Shown: in pieces, positions 56,342 through 63,725 of the stretch
Numbering within the stretch: the stretch's first letter is position 1
Layout: each line of letters opens with the position of its first letter
Origin: Aureimonas psammosilenae
Lineage (GTDB): Bacteria > Pseudomonadota > Alphaproteobacteria > Rhizobiales > Rhizobiaceae
Assembly: GCF_009176975.1 (NCBI RefSeq)
Contig: NZ_WEZG01000007.1
Span: forward strand, 124,001-188,000
Length of the DNA stretch: 64,000 bases
Direction of reading: 5' to 3'
The notes under the pieces: model-generated
Told to the model about the DNA's origin: nothing
Databases searched by the model: none
Seen by the model: the letters and a program-made list of their open reading frames with translations, nothing else
Position numbers and translations under genes: made by a program

Positions 56342-57333
56342 TCGTCGGTCCAGGCCCGGCGGTTGGCGGCGACGGTCTCAGCATCCACGACGAGCGGCTT
56401 TGCCGGCTTCACCAGCTTGTCGAAGGCTTCCGGCAGGGGTGTCGCGGGCGGCGTGACGGGAAAGGCCCAGTTGGTGGTGGGCAGAATGGCCTGCGCCTCC
56501 GGTGAAACCAGGAAGGCGAGGAAGGACTTGGCGAGTTCGGGCTGCTTCGAGCCCTTCAACATGCCGGCAAGTTCCACTTGGAGATAATGGCCTTCCGAGA
56601 AGCTTGCGGCTTGATAGCGCTCCGTTTTCTCCTCGATCATGTGGTAGGCGGGCGAGGTCGTGTAGCTCAAGACCATCGGCACCTCGCCGGAGGTGAAGAG
56701 CCCATAGGCCTCGCTCCATCCCGGCGTGACAGTGAGGATGCGCTTCGACAGGGTCTGCCACTTCTCGGCGGCCTTGTCACCGTAGACGGCCTTCATCCAA
56801 AGAAGGAAGCCGAGGCCGGGCGTGGAGTTGCGCGGGTCCTCAATCACGATCTTTTCGTTCGGATCACCGTTCACAAGGTCTTCGAGGCTTTTGGGCGGCG
56901 CTTTCAGCGTCTGCGTGTCGTAGACGAAGGCGAGATAGCTGTAGTCGAAAGGCACGAAGCTATCGTCGCTCCAGCCGCCCGGCACCTGAAGCCTGGAGAG
57001 GTCCGCGCCGCTCGGCGCGAAGAAGCCGGTGGCCTTCATTTCGGGCACGAGTTCGGCGGTCATGCCCAGCGCCACATCGGCCTTGGTGGTGCTGCCTTCC
57101 AGCTTCAGGCGGTTGAGGATCGCGACGCCGTCGCCAAGCCCCACCCATTTCAGGTCGCAGTTGCAGTTCTTCTCGAAGGCCGCCTCGATCTTCGGCCCTG
57201 GCCCCCAGTCGGGCAGGAAGCTCTCATAGGTATAAACGGTGAGAACGGGTTTGCCGCTTTCCTGCGCGTCGGCGATCCCGCCCGCTGCGACAAGGGAAAA
57301 GGCGGCGAGGAGAAGAGCCGAGGAACGGGGCAT
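56317..57333 (-). CDS. thiB: Thiamine ABC transporter substrate-binding protein ThiB
   Basis: 338-residue periplasmic binding protein for thiamine and its phosphates. Signal peptide to about residue 23 (ADAQ). The mature start LTVYTYESFLPDWGPGPKIEAAFE is typical of ThiB/TbpA, as are the VGLGDGVAILNRL and EDPRNSTPGLGFLLWMK segments. The ATG at 57333 is chosen because the upstream in-frame sequence is the TPP riboswitch leader, not protein. First gene of the operon. Confidence 0.92.
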   Translation of the reverse strand: MPRSSALLLAAFSLVAAGGIADAQESGKPVLTVYTYESFLPDWGPGPKIEAAFEKNCNCDLKWVGLGDGVAILNRLKLEGSTTKADVALGMTAELVPEMKATGFFAPSGADLSRLQVPGGWSDDSFVPFDYSYLAFVYDTQTLKAPPKSLEDLVNGDPNEKIVIEDPRNSTPGLGFLLWMKAVYGDKAAEKWQTLSKRILTVTPGWSEAYGLFTSGEVPMVLSYTTSPAYHMIEEKTERYQAASFSEGHYLQVELAGMLKGSKQPELAKSFLAFLVSPEAQAILPTTNWAFPVTPPATPLPEAFDKLVKPAKPLVVDAETVAANRRAWTDEWLKALGR

Positions 57334-57345
57334 GGCGGGCGCGGG

Positions 57346-57359
57346 CCTTTCGCGAAAGG
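57346..57359 (-). promoter_or_regulatory. Perfect palindrome between TPP aptamer and thiB start
   Basis: CCTTTCGCGAAAGG is a 14-bp palindrome 12 bases upstream of the thiB ATG. Its 3' arm (GAAAGG) is the only Shine-Dalgarno-like sequence before thiB, so folding would hide the ribosome site. It is a candidate expression platform of the riboswitch. Confidence 0.45.
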
Positions 57360-57423
57360 ACTTCGGGCCTGCATCGATGAAGGGGGAGCGTTGCCCTTGG
57401 AAGCCGTCCGGCCCGGGCGCCCG

Positions 57424-57512
57424 CAATCCCTCCGCCGGTACGAGCCGGATCAGGTTCGGCGGGTTGGCGGATCGCCTCTCAGCCCGAATGGGCACCCCGT
57501 GTGAGCACTGGG
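57424..57512 (-). ncRNA. TPP riboswitch (THI element)
   Basis: On the minus strand the conserved aptamer parts appear in order: GGGGTGCCC (57498-57490), GGGCTGAGA (ending near 57477), AACCCG, GAACCTGATCCGGCTCGTAC and GCGGAGGGA (ending near 57427). These are the thi-box elements that bind thiamine pyrophosphate. The aptamer lies about 90 bases upstream of thiB and should repress thiBPQ when TPP is abundant. Confidence 0.95.
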
Positions 57513-57599
57513 GACGTTAGGGGAGGGCGGAAGGACAAGCAAGCGGGGAGAAGCGTGCATAAGCTTTTCCGGCGCATGTTTTCAGCCTATGGGCCGAGC

Positions 57600-58241
57600 A
57601 TGGAGCCTTTCGTCATCCTTCTCGCCGGTCCGATCCAGGCCAACGACCTTCTTCGCCGCGAGGTGGCGGGCCGTCGCTGCATCGCGGCCGACCGCGGCAT
57701 GATGCATGCGACGGTGCTCGACCTCGTGCCGGAGCTTTGGGTCGGCGATTTCGATTCGGCGCCCACCGAGCTTTCCGATCTTCATGCCGACGTGCCGCGC
57801 GCCGAGTTCCCGCGCGACAAGGACATGACGGATGGCGAGATCGCGATCGAGGAGGCGATCCGTCGCGGCGCCCGTTCGCTGCTTCTCGTCGGCGCGCTCG
57901 GCGGCCCGCGCACCGACCATGCCTTCGCGCATCTGGTTCTGGCGCTGCGCTACGGAGCGAGCCACGATCTTACCCTTTTCGACGGTCGCGAGCGCGCCGT
58001 GCCCCTGCGCCTCGGCGAAACGCGGATGCGAAGTGTGGCCGGCGCGGCCTTCTCCATCCTGCGCTTCGGCGATGTCGAGGGCCTCACCATCCGGAACGCG
58101 CGCTGGCCGCTCGACAGCGTGTCTCTGCCCTTTTCCTCGATCCTCACCCAATCCAACGAGGCGACGGGCGAAGAAATCGTCGTGAACCTCGCCAAAGGTC
58201 AGGCGATCCTCATCGCGCAGGCGAGCGCGGAAAAGGACTGA
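57600..58241 (+). CDS. Thiamine pyrophosphokinase (thiamine diphosphokinase)
   Basis: 213-residue enzyme transferring pyrophosphate from ATP to thiamine. Motifs: AADRGMMHA, WVGDFDSAP, the acidic KDMTDGEIAIEEA and GALGGPRTDHAFAHL. The C-terminal beta domain binds thiamine. The ATG at 57600 fits homologues. An upstream in-frame GTG (57555) has a better ribosome site (ggggag), so a 15-residue longer protein is possible. Divergent from thiBPQ: one side imports thiamine, the other activates it. It is not itself behind the riboswitch. Confidence 0.9.
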   Translation: MEPFVILLAGPIQANDLLRREVAGRRCIAADRGMMHATVLDLVPELWVGDFDSAPTELSDLHADVPRAEFPRDKDMTDGEIAIEEAIRRGARSLLLVGALGGPRTDHAFAHLVLALRYGASHDLTLFDGRERAVPLRLGETRMRSVAGAAFSILRFGDVEGLTIRNARWPLDSVSLPFSSILTQSNEATGEEIVVNLAKGQAILIAQASAEKD

Positions 58242-58456
58242 GAGTCGGGGACGAAGCCTCTGGGCAGAGGATGGGCGAGGGATTTCCGTCCGATGACAAG
58301 AAGCGAAGCACAGTCGATGCGAGGGCGCATCGGCGAGCATTCGCGACGATAGTCAGCGGCGGAAAGACCCGGCCAGCCGACCCCAAGAGGTTTCATCCCC
58401 GGCTCGAAGGTGCCGCACTTGGCGGAACCGCGCCCATTTGTTAGGAAAGAAGCGGC

Positions 58457-58533
58457 GGTCCCGTAGCTCAGCAGGATAGAGCACCAGATTCCTAATCTGG
58501 GGGTCACTGGTTCGAATCCAGTCGGGATCACCA
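58457..58533 (+). tRNA. tRNA-Arg (anticodon CCT)
   Basis: 77-base cloverleaf. Acceptor GGTCCCG (58457-58463) pairs with CGGGATC (58523-58529) with one G-T pair, then discriminator A and an encoded CCA. The anticodon stem CCAGA/TCTGG encloses the loop TTCCTAA, anticodon CCT, reading the rare AGG codon. The T loop TTCGAAT is standard. No integrase or attachment repeat is next to it. Confidence 0.97.
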
Positions 58534-58600
58534 TCGGATCGCCAGGGCTTGGCTCGTTTTTCCGCATCGCGCGCAGCGCAGGGCAAGATCGGGACGCGAG

Positions 58601-58783
58601 ATGTTTCTGCAAAAGGAATGGGAGCCGCCGCTGGAGCCGCCGCCACGGCCGAGGCGCGGCATGTCCGAGCGCGAGGAACGCTGGCTCCTGCGCTTCATCT
58701 TCGTGATGGCGTTCTTTTCGCTGGTCGCGCCGATCGGCGGCGCGTCGCTCATCGAGGCCCTCGCCGCGCTTTTGAAACTATAG
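58601..58783 (+). CDS. Small membrane protein, unknown
   Basis: 60 residues: a Pro-rich cytoplasmic start (PPLEPPPRPRRG), a charged segment (SEREERWLLRF) and one hydrophobic helix followed by GGASLIEALAALL. Small proteins of this layout occur in Rhizobiales. An internal ATG at 58661 (MSEREERW) is an alternative start. It lies 67 bp after the tRNA. Function unknown. Confidence 0.6.
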   Translation: MFLQKEWEPPLEPPPRPRRGMSEREERWLLRFIFVMAFFSLVAPIGGASLIEALAALLKL

Positions 58784-58797
58784 CCGACGAAAACCGG

Positions 58798-59493
58798 CTA
58801 CCACTCGATCCGCGAGCCGTCATACGCGAAGAAGCCTCCATTCGCCTCGGGCGGAAGGCTGTCGAGAACCGCGAGAAGCCGGGACGCGGACATCGGCGGC
58901 GTCAGGCGTTCGCGCCCGGCGGCGAAGGGGTCCGACAAGGGCGTCGCCACCGTTCCGGGGTGAAGGGCGACAGCCACGGCCATGGGGTGGCTGCGCGCGA
59001 TCTCGATCGCGGCCGTGCGCAGGATCTGGTTCAAGGCGGACTTCGAGGCCCGGTACGAAATCCATCCGCCGAGCCGGTTGTCGCCAATCGAGCCGACCCG
59101 CGCCGAAAGGGTGGCGAAAAGAACGCGGCGCTTGCGCGCCAGAAGCGGCGCGAAATGCTTGAGGATCAGCGCCGGGCCGATCGCGTTGACGGCGAACTGC
59201 GCCGCCATGGCGGCCGGATCGAGGGCACGCAGCGTTTTTTCGGGGCCTTGGCCGTCGATCAACAGCGCGCCCGTCGCGTCGAAGACGAGATCGAGCGGAC
59301 CGCCTTCCGCCGCCTGCTTCGCGGCCGCTTCGATGGAGCTTTCGTTCAAAAGGTCGAAGCCGGTCGCGCGTGACAGGCCGATAACGTGCGCGCAGCGAGG
59401 ATCGGCCCGCAACTCGCTGAGGATCGCGGAGCCTATGCCCCCGGTGGAGCCGAGAACGACCGCCCGGTAGTCGGATCGCAGCGAGGGGAGCAT
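58798..59493 (-). CDS. Short-chain dehydrogenase/reductase
   Basis: 231-residue SDR. Cofactor motif LGSTGGIGSAIL near residue 15, a shortened NAG equivalent (DATGALL) and catalytic Tyr/Lys in SYRASKSALNQIL; the Ser is in the TLSARVGSIG segment. It resembles the CsgA (C-factor)-like SDR group rather than fatty-acid reductases. ATG at 59493 has an ideal ggagg spacing; the ATG two codons earlier is too close to it. A GGAAC-N15-CGTT element lies 66 bp upstream. Substrate unknown. Confidence 0.82.
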   Translation of the reverse strand: MLPSLRSDYRAVVLGSTGGIGSAILSELRADPRCAHVIGLSRATGFDLLNESSIEAAAKQAAEGGPLDLVFDATGALLIDGQGPEKTLRALDPAAMAAQFAVNAIGPALILKHFAPLLARKRRVLFATLSARVGSIGDNRLGGWISYRASKSALNQILRTAAIEIARSHPMAVAVALHPGTVATPLSDPFAAGRERLTPPMSASRLLAVLDSLPPEANGGFFAYDGSRIEW

Positions 59494-59648
59494 GGGCATC
59501 CTCCAGATGACTGGCGCGGCCTCGTGGCGGTGGGCCCGCGCCGGCTGAATGGCGAGTGAACGCACCCTTCAGGGAAGGTTCCAATGCGGGGGCGCAAAAG
59601 AAGATCGTTCGATCCACCCGAGCCCTCGTGCTCCACCGGAGTTCCCCG

Positions 59649-60083
59649 ATGATCCGCCATTCGCTCGCCGCCCTTCTCGCCACCGTCATCGGCTTCGCGG
59701 CCGTGGGCGAGGCTTCCGCCAACGATGTCCGTATCGACCAGTATGGCTGGGCGAACTCGGCCGGCGGCAAGCAGGGCGGTTATCGCAACCGTATCCGCGT
59801 CCACCAGGACGGCCGGTTCAACACCATGACGGGACAGCAACGCGGCGACCGCAACCTGTCGGCGGTCGGCCAGCAGGGCTCCGACAATTACGGCGCGACT
59901 TACCAGACGGGCGACCGCAACCAGGCCGGCATCGGGCAGTTCGGCTCGCACCACACCACTATCCTGACGCAGGACGGCAACGGCAATATCGCCGCCGGCG
60001 TCCAGGTCGGTCGCGGCTGCGAGGCCAATGTCGCGCAGGGCGGCAGCGGCAATGTCGCGGCCTTCGTCCAAGCCTGCGACTGA
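59649..60083 (+). CDS. Curlin-repeat protein (CsgA/CsgB-like), first copy
   Basis: 144-residue secreted protein. Signal peptide to about residue 25 (ASAN). The mature part has about eight to nine imperfect repeats built on Q-x-G-x2-N (IDQYGWAN, VHQDGRFN, QQRGDRN, YQTGDRN, TQDGNGN and others), the strand-loop-strand unit of curli amyloid. Two Cys residues near the C-terminus (RGCEAN, QACD) are unusual for curlins. Followed 20 bp later by a csgH-like gene, with which it probably forms an operon. Confidence 0.85.
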   Translation: MIRHSLAALLATVIGFAAVGEASANDVRIDQYGWANSAGGKQGGYRNRIRVHQDGRFNTMTGQQRGDRNLSAVGQQGSDNYGATYQTGDRNQAGIGQFGSHHTTILTQDGNGNIAAGVQVGRGCEANVAQGGSGNVAAFVQACD

Positions 60084-60103
60084 AGCGAAAGGGACTGAGA
60101 ACA

Positions 60104-60484
60104 ATGATTCCTATATCCAAACGGATCGTGCCGGCGCTCCTCACGGCACTCGCCGCCGGCGCCGTTCTCGCCCCCGCCGTTTCCGCCCGGACCGGCGATG
60201 AGGCGGCGAGTTGCGAGATTCGCGCTTCGCGTGGCGGAGGAGCCGTCACCCTCACCGCCCTCGTTCACGCCGAGCACCGCGTCGAAGGCAGCTATTCCCT
60301 GCGCGTGAAGGGCAGGGGGACAAGTATCGACCAGGGCGGCCCCTTCGCCGCGCGGGCCGGACGCGAGGCCGTGGTGGGCACCGTCACGCTCGGCACGCAA
60401 GGCGCCTCCTTCGAGGCGAAGCTCGACGTCACCGTCGACGGCGAAACCGTGACATGCCGACAAAGCATCCGTGGCGGCATCTGA
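60104..60484 (+). CDS. CsgH-like curli chaperone
   Basis: 126-residue secreted protein with a signal peptide to about residue 28 (VSA). The mature part is all-beta, with CEIRASRGGGAVTLTALVHAE and VEGSYSLRVKG segments resembling the alphaproteobacterial CsgH family, which blocks premature curlin polymerisation in the periplasm. Cys37 and Cys118 could form a disulphide. It sits between two curlin genes, which strongly supports the assignment. Confidence 0.78.
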   Translation: MIPISKRIVPALLTALAAGAVLAPAVSARTGDEAASCEIRASRGGGAVTLTALVHAEHRVEGSYSLRVKGRGTSIDQGGPFAARAGREAVVGTVTLGTQGASFEAKLDVTVDGETVTCRQSIRGGI

Positions 60485-60510
60485 CATGCCTCCACGACAA
60501 ATCCGCGATC

Positions 60511-60546
60511 AAAGGGCGCCCTCATCCGGCGCCCTTTTGTTTTTCT
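60511..60546 (+). terminator. Intrinsic terminator after csgH-like gene
   Basis: AAAGGGCGCC (60511-60520) pairs perfectly with GGCGCCCTTT (60528-60537), followed by TGTTTTTCT. It separates the first curlin/csgH transcript from the second curlin. Confidence 0.88.
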
Positions 60547-60562
60547 CTTATTTTGGCGCGTG

Positions 60563-60603
60563 GCTGAACGGCAGTTGAACGAAGGGTTCCGGCGCTGTTC
60601 AGC
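60563..60603. promoter_or_regulatory. Inverted repeat upstream of second curlin gene
   Basis: GCTGAAC (60563-60569) and GTTCAGC (60597-60603) are exact inverse copies 27 bases apart, in the 176-bp space between the csgH terminator and the second curlin gene. Possible operator pair or leader stem. Confidence 0.25.
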
Positions 60604-60660
60604 CGGTTCGGGCGATGATGCGGCATCGGTTGGACAAGACCGGACGACGGAGAAACTCCC

Positions 60661-61086
60661 ATGACGATCGCATCACCCCGCCCGCAGATTTTCGCCGTGC
60701 TCGTCGCCGCCGCCACGGTGATGGTCGGGCAGGCTGCCTTGACCGAGCCGGCCTCGGCCGGGGGCCGCGTTTCCTGGACCTATGCGCCGAGCGATCGGGA
60801 TGCGTCGAGCGCCCTTTCCATGGGGCTCCAGGCCTATGGGTTGATCAACGATTTTCGTTCGGGAGAGATTCGCCAGAAGGGGCGGAACAATCGCGCGGGG
60901 CTCGGGCAGAACGGTCGCGGCAATCTCGGCATCGTGCAGCAGCGCGGCGACGGACATTCGGGCACCCTGCAGCAGAACGGCGACAACAACGCCTTCGGTT
61001 TGTTCCAGTTCGGGCGCGGCACCGACGACCATGTGGTCCAGAACGGCGACGGCGGCAGCGGCACCACCTTCAGCTACGGCTGGTGA
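60661..61086 (+). CDS. Curlin-repeat protein, second copy
   Basis: 141-residue secreted protein. Signal peptide to about residue 33 (ASAGG). About 40 residues without repeats follow (including SALSMGLQAYGLIND), then six Q-x-G-x2-N-type units (RQKGRNN, GQNGRGN, QQRGDGH, QQNGDNN, FQFGRGT, VQNGDGG). No Cys. It differs from the first curlin in having a non-repeat N-terminal segment, as in subunits that nucleate or anchor the fibre. Export genes csgE, csgF and csgG are not in the window. Confidence 0.83.
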   Translation: MTIASPRPQIFAVLVAAATVMVGQAALTEPASAGGRVSWTYAPSDRDASSALSMGLQAYGLINDFRSGEIRQKGRNNRAGLGQNGRGNLGIVQQRGDGHSGTLQQNGDNNAFGLFQFGRGTDDHVVQNGDGGSGTTFSYGW

Positions 61087-61119
61087 ACGGGTGTTGACAG
61101 GCGATCGCGCCGAGGCAGG

Positions 61120-61374
61120 ATGGCGGCCATGAGTGTTTCCCTTTCCGATCTAACGCCGCTGCAGATCCGACTGATGATCCGCCTCGACGAGGATTGCGAA
61201 AGCCACGACCATGTCGGCCGGTTGCGCAGCGAGATCCCCCCATTCTTCGCGCCGGCCATTGCTTCGCTTTGCGATCTGGAAATCGCGGAGGAAACGGCCG
61301 GATGGAACGGCACGTCCTGGATTCGCCTCACCGGGCTCGGGCGGCGCTTGCGGGCGATGGCGCGATCCGAATAA
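61120..61374 (+). CDS. Small hypothetical protein
   Basis: 84 residues, soluble and helical, with LSDLTPLQIRLMIRLDED near the start and a Trp-containing end (GWNGTSWIRLTGLGRRLRAMA), which could be a small winged-helix fold. No family recognised. A second start at 61129 is possible. Codon use and composition are like the neighbours. It lies 33 bp after the second curlin. Confidence 0.55.
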   Translation: MAAMSVSLSDLTPLQIRLMIRLDEDCESHDHVGRLRSEIPPFFAPAIASLCDLEIAEETAGWNGTSWIRLTGLGRRLRAMARSE

Positions 61375-61521
61375 GCGGGCGCGAGGGGCCAGCCTTCGCA
61401 TGCCGCGAATGTTCTCAACACCTTGTTGACCTTGCCGAAAAATCCGGCCGGACCGCGATGACCTCATCGAAAGCACGCACGTTGTGAGGAGGGAGCCCTT
61501 GGGCGCCCCGACCATACGGAG

Positions 61522-63207
61522 ATGCTCGTGCCTTCCCTTTCGATGCAAGACGGGATGTATCGCCAGCTCGTGCAGGGCGTGTCCGACTACGCGATCTATC
61601 TGCTCGATCCCAACGGTGAAATCCTGACCTGGAATCCGGGCGCCGCATTGATGAAGGGTTACGGCGAAACCGAGATCGTCGGCCGGAACTTCGCCATCTT
61701 CTATACGGACGAGGAGCGCGCTGCCGGCATTCCCTCGCACAATCTGTCGAGGGCGCGCGGATCGGGGCGCTTTTCGGAGGAAGGCTGGCGTCGGCGAAAG
61801 GACGGCACGAGGTTCTGGGCCGATGTCGTGATCGATCCGCTGCGCGACGAGAAGGGCGATGTGGTCGGTTTCGCCAAGACCACGCGGGACATGACGGCCC
61901 AGCGCGCCGCCGAGTGCCGCCTCGCGCATCTCGCCGGACACGACGCCCTGACCGGTCTGCCGAACCGCGCCACCTTCTTCGCGAAGCTGGACGAGGCGAT
62001 CCCGCAGGTCGTCTACGGCGCGGGAATGGCCGTGCATTACGTCGATCTCGACCGCTTCAAGCCGGTGAACGATAGTTTCGGCCATCTGGTGGGCGACGAC
62101 GTTCTGCGAACCGTTTCCGCGCGGCTGAAGGCGGTGGCGGGGCCGGGATCTCTCGTCGCGCGGCTTGGCGGCGACGAATTCGCCGTGCTCCAGTTCGGCG
62201 TCTCGAACGTGGAGGCCGCCGGCGCCCTCGCCGAGCGCATCGTGTCGACCCTCGCCGACCCGATTCGGGCGCAGAATGCCGTGGTGGCGATCGGCGCCAG
62301 CGTCGGCTACGCTTGCGCGCCCATCCACGGCGACCACGCCTGTTCGATCCTCAGAAACGCCGATCTGGCGCTTTATCGCGCCAAAGGCGAAGGGCGGGGC
62401 TGCTGGCGGGTCTATGACGAGACGATGGGTGCTGAGGCTTTGACGCGCGGCGTCATGGAGTTGAAACTGCGTCAGGCGCTCATGGCCTGCGATTTCCAGC
62501 TTCACTACCAGCCGGTCGTGGAAACAGGGAGTTTGCGCACGGTCGGCTACGAAGCGCTTTTGCGCTGGCAGGACGCGGGCGGACGCCACATCCCGCCGGG
62601 CGAATTCGTGCCGCTCGCCGAGGAACTCGGTTTGATGCCGGAACTCGGAGCCTGGGTGCTCCGCAATGCCTGCCGGGACGCGGTTCTCTGGGAGGACGAT
62701 TCGATCCTGTCGGTGAACGTCTCGGCGACGCAACTTCGCGAGCGCGACTTTCCCGATATGGTGGTCTGCGCCCTGCGCGACAGCCGATTGCCGGCACGGC
62801 GTCTGGAACTCGAGATCACCGAAGCGGCGGTTCTTTCCAATCCTGGGATCGCGGAGGATGTTCTGGCGCGCCTGCGCTACCTCGGGGTCGCGGTCGCGCT
62901 CGATGATTTCGGCACCGGCTTTTCCGGGCTCGGCACGATCGATCGGCTTCCGCTGAGCCGGGTCAAGATCGATGGGCGGTTCGTCGGCGCTCTCGACAAG
63001 AACCCGCGCTCCAGAAGCGTCGTTCGATCGATTCTCGCCCTTTGCCAAGGCTACGGACTGCCGGTGACGGCGGAAGGCGTCGAAACGCGCGAACAGTTGG
63101 CGCTGCTGCGGCGCGAAGGCTGCGGTTTCGCCCAAGGCTATCTCGTCGGGCGGCCGCAGCCGGCGATCCATTGGCGCCTCGAAGCGAGCGCCCTTCGTTC
63201 CGCGTGA
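61522..63207 (+). CDS. PAS-GGDEF-EAL c-di-GMP signalling protein
   Basis: 561-residue cytoplasmic protein with no membrane helices. A PAS domain (about 10-130, YAIYLLDPNGEILTWNPGA) carries its PAC end. The GGDEF domain (about 135-295) has an intact GGDEF at 216-220 (ARLGGDEFAVL) but no RxxD inhibitory site. The EAL domain (about 305-555) has EAL at 344-346 and DDFGTG near residue 455, suggesting active phosphodiesterase. It could make, degrade or sense c-di-GMP. Its position after curli genes suggests matrix control, which is inference. Confidence 0.92.
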   Translation: MLVPSLSMQDGMYRQLVQGVSDYAIYLLDPNGEILTWNPGAALMKGYGETEIVGRNFAIFYTDEERAAGIPSHNLSRARGSGRFSEEGWRRRKDGTRFWADVVIDPLRDEKGDVVGFAKTTRDMTAQRAAECRLAHLAGHDALTGLPNRATFFAKLDEAIPQVVYGAGMAVHYVDLDRFKPVNDSFGHLVGDDVLRTVSARLKAVAGPGSLVARLGGDEFAVLQFGVSNVEAAGALAERIVSTLADPIRAQNAVVAIGASVGYACAPIHGDHACSILRNADLALYRAKGEGRGCWRVYDETMGAEALTRGVMELKLRQALMACDFQLHYQPVVETGSLRTVGYEALLRWQDAGGRHIPPGEFVPLAEELGLMPELGAWVLRNACRDAVLWEDDSILSVNVSATQLRERDFPDMVVCALRDSRLPARRLELEITEAAVLSNPGIAEDVLARLRYLGVAVALDDFGTGFSGLGTIDRLPLSRVKIDGRFVGALDKNPRSRSVVRSILALCQGYGLPVTAEGVETREQLALLRREGCGFAQGYLVGRPQPAIHWRLEASALRSA

Positions 63208-63725
63208 CGGGAACGCATTCGACCTCTGTCATTCTACGTCTGCCCGTGAAGCAAGGCCCTGCAGAGCATGCAGGCCATGTCATCCGGTCGTCACGGAACC
63301 GGCTTATCCGATCACTCCGTGGCCAGCGAAAGTTTCGCGCAGGTTGGGTGGGATAGACTGCCCGTTACTGTCGAAGAGCGCTGGATGATCACTTCGCGAA
63401 GTCGAAGTCGGCATTCATTATTAGTTAATACTTCTTCTTCGGCATTTTTCTCCCGTGCTTATCCAATTCCGGACGTGTTAGACTCCGCATCTGATCGATG
63501 TTGCGGAAATGTCGCTGTATGATCCGCCAAATAGTGCTTTTTTTGCAACAAATCTACTTCGAGATCTCACGGCGCAGCTGAAACATATTGATTATGTCGG
63601 TCAGTTCAGTGAATTTCCTCCTCGGAAGCCGGCGGATCAGTTCCGGCGCTTCTGAACGAAACGAAGGAAGGCGAGCCGGTTCGGCGAGACCTTACCCGAA
63701 GCAAATTCTGGCTGGAGCTGATACC
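63208..63725. other. 518-bp intergenic region upstream of the porin gene
   Basis: No credible gene. Base composition is clearly more AT-rich than the rest of the window between about 63410 and 63600. A perfect 12-bp palindrome ACTTCGCGAAGT lies at 63391-63402. Long AT-rich leaders are common before abundant outer-membrane porin genes, so promoter and leader signals are expected here, but none could be assigned. Confidence 0.5.
63391..63402. promoter_or_regulatory. Palindrome upstream of the porin gene
   Basis: ACTTCGCGAAGT, a perfect 12-bp palindrome at the edge of the AT-rich region. Possible regulator site; no further evidence. Confidence 0.2.

Noticed and set aside
58457-58533. tRNA-Arg as an integration site for a mobile element
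   Set aside because: No integrase, no direct repeat of the tRNA 3' end and no composition shift next to it.
59559-59582. EcfG-like promoter before the SDR gene (GGAAC-N15-CGTT on the minus strand)
   Set aside because: Spacing is one base short of the 16-17 required; kept only as a note in the SDR entry.
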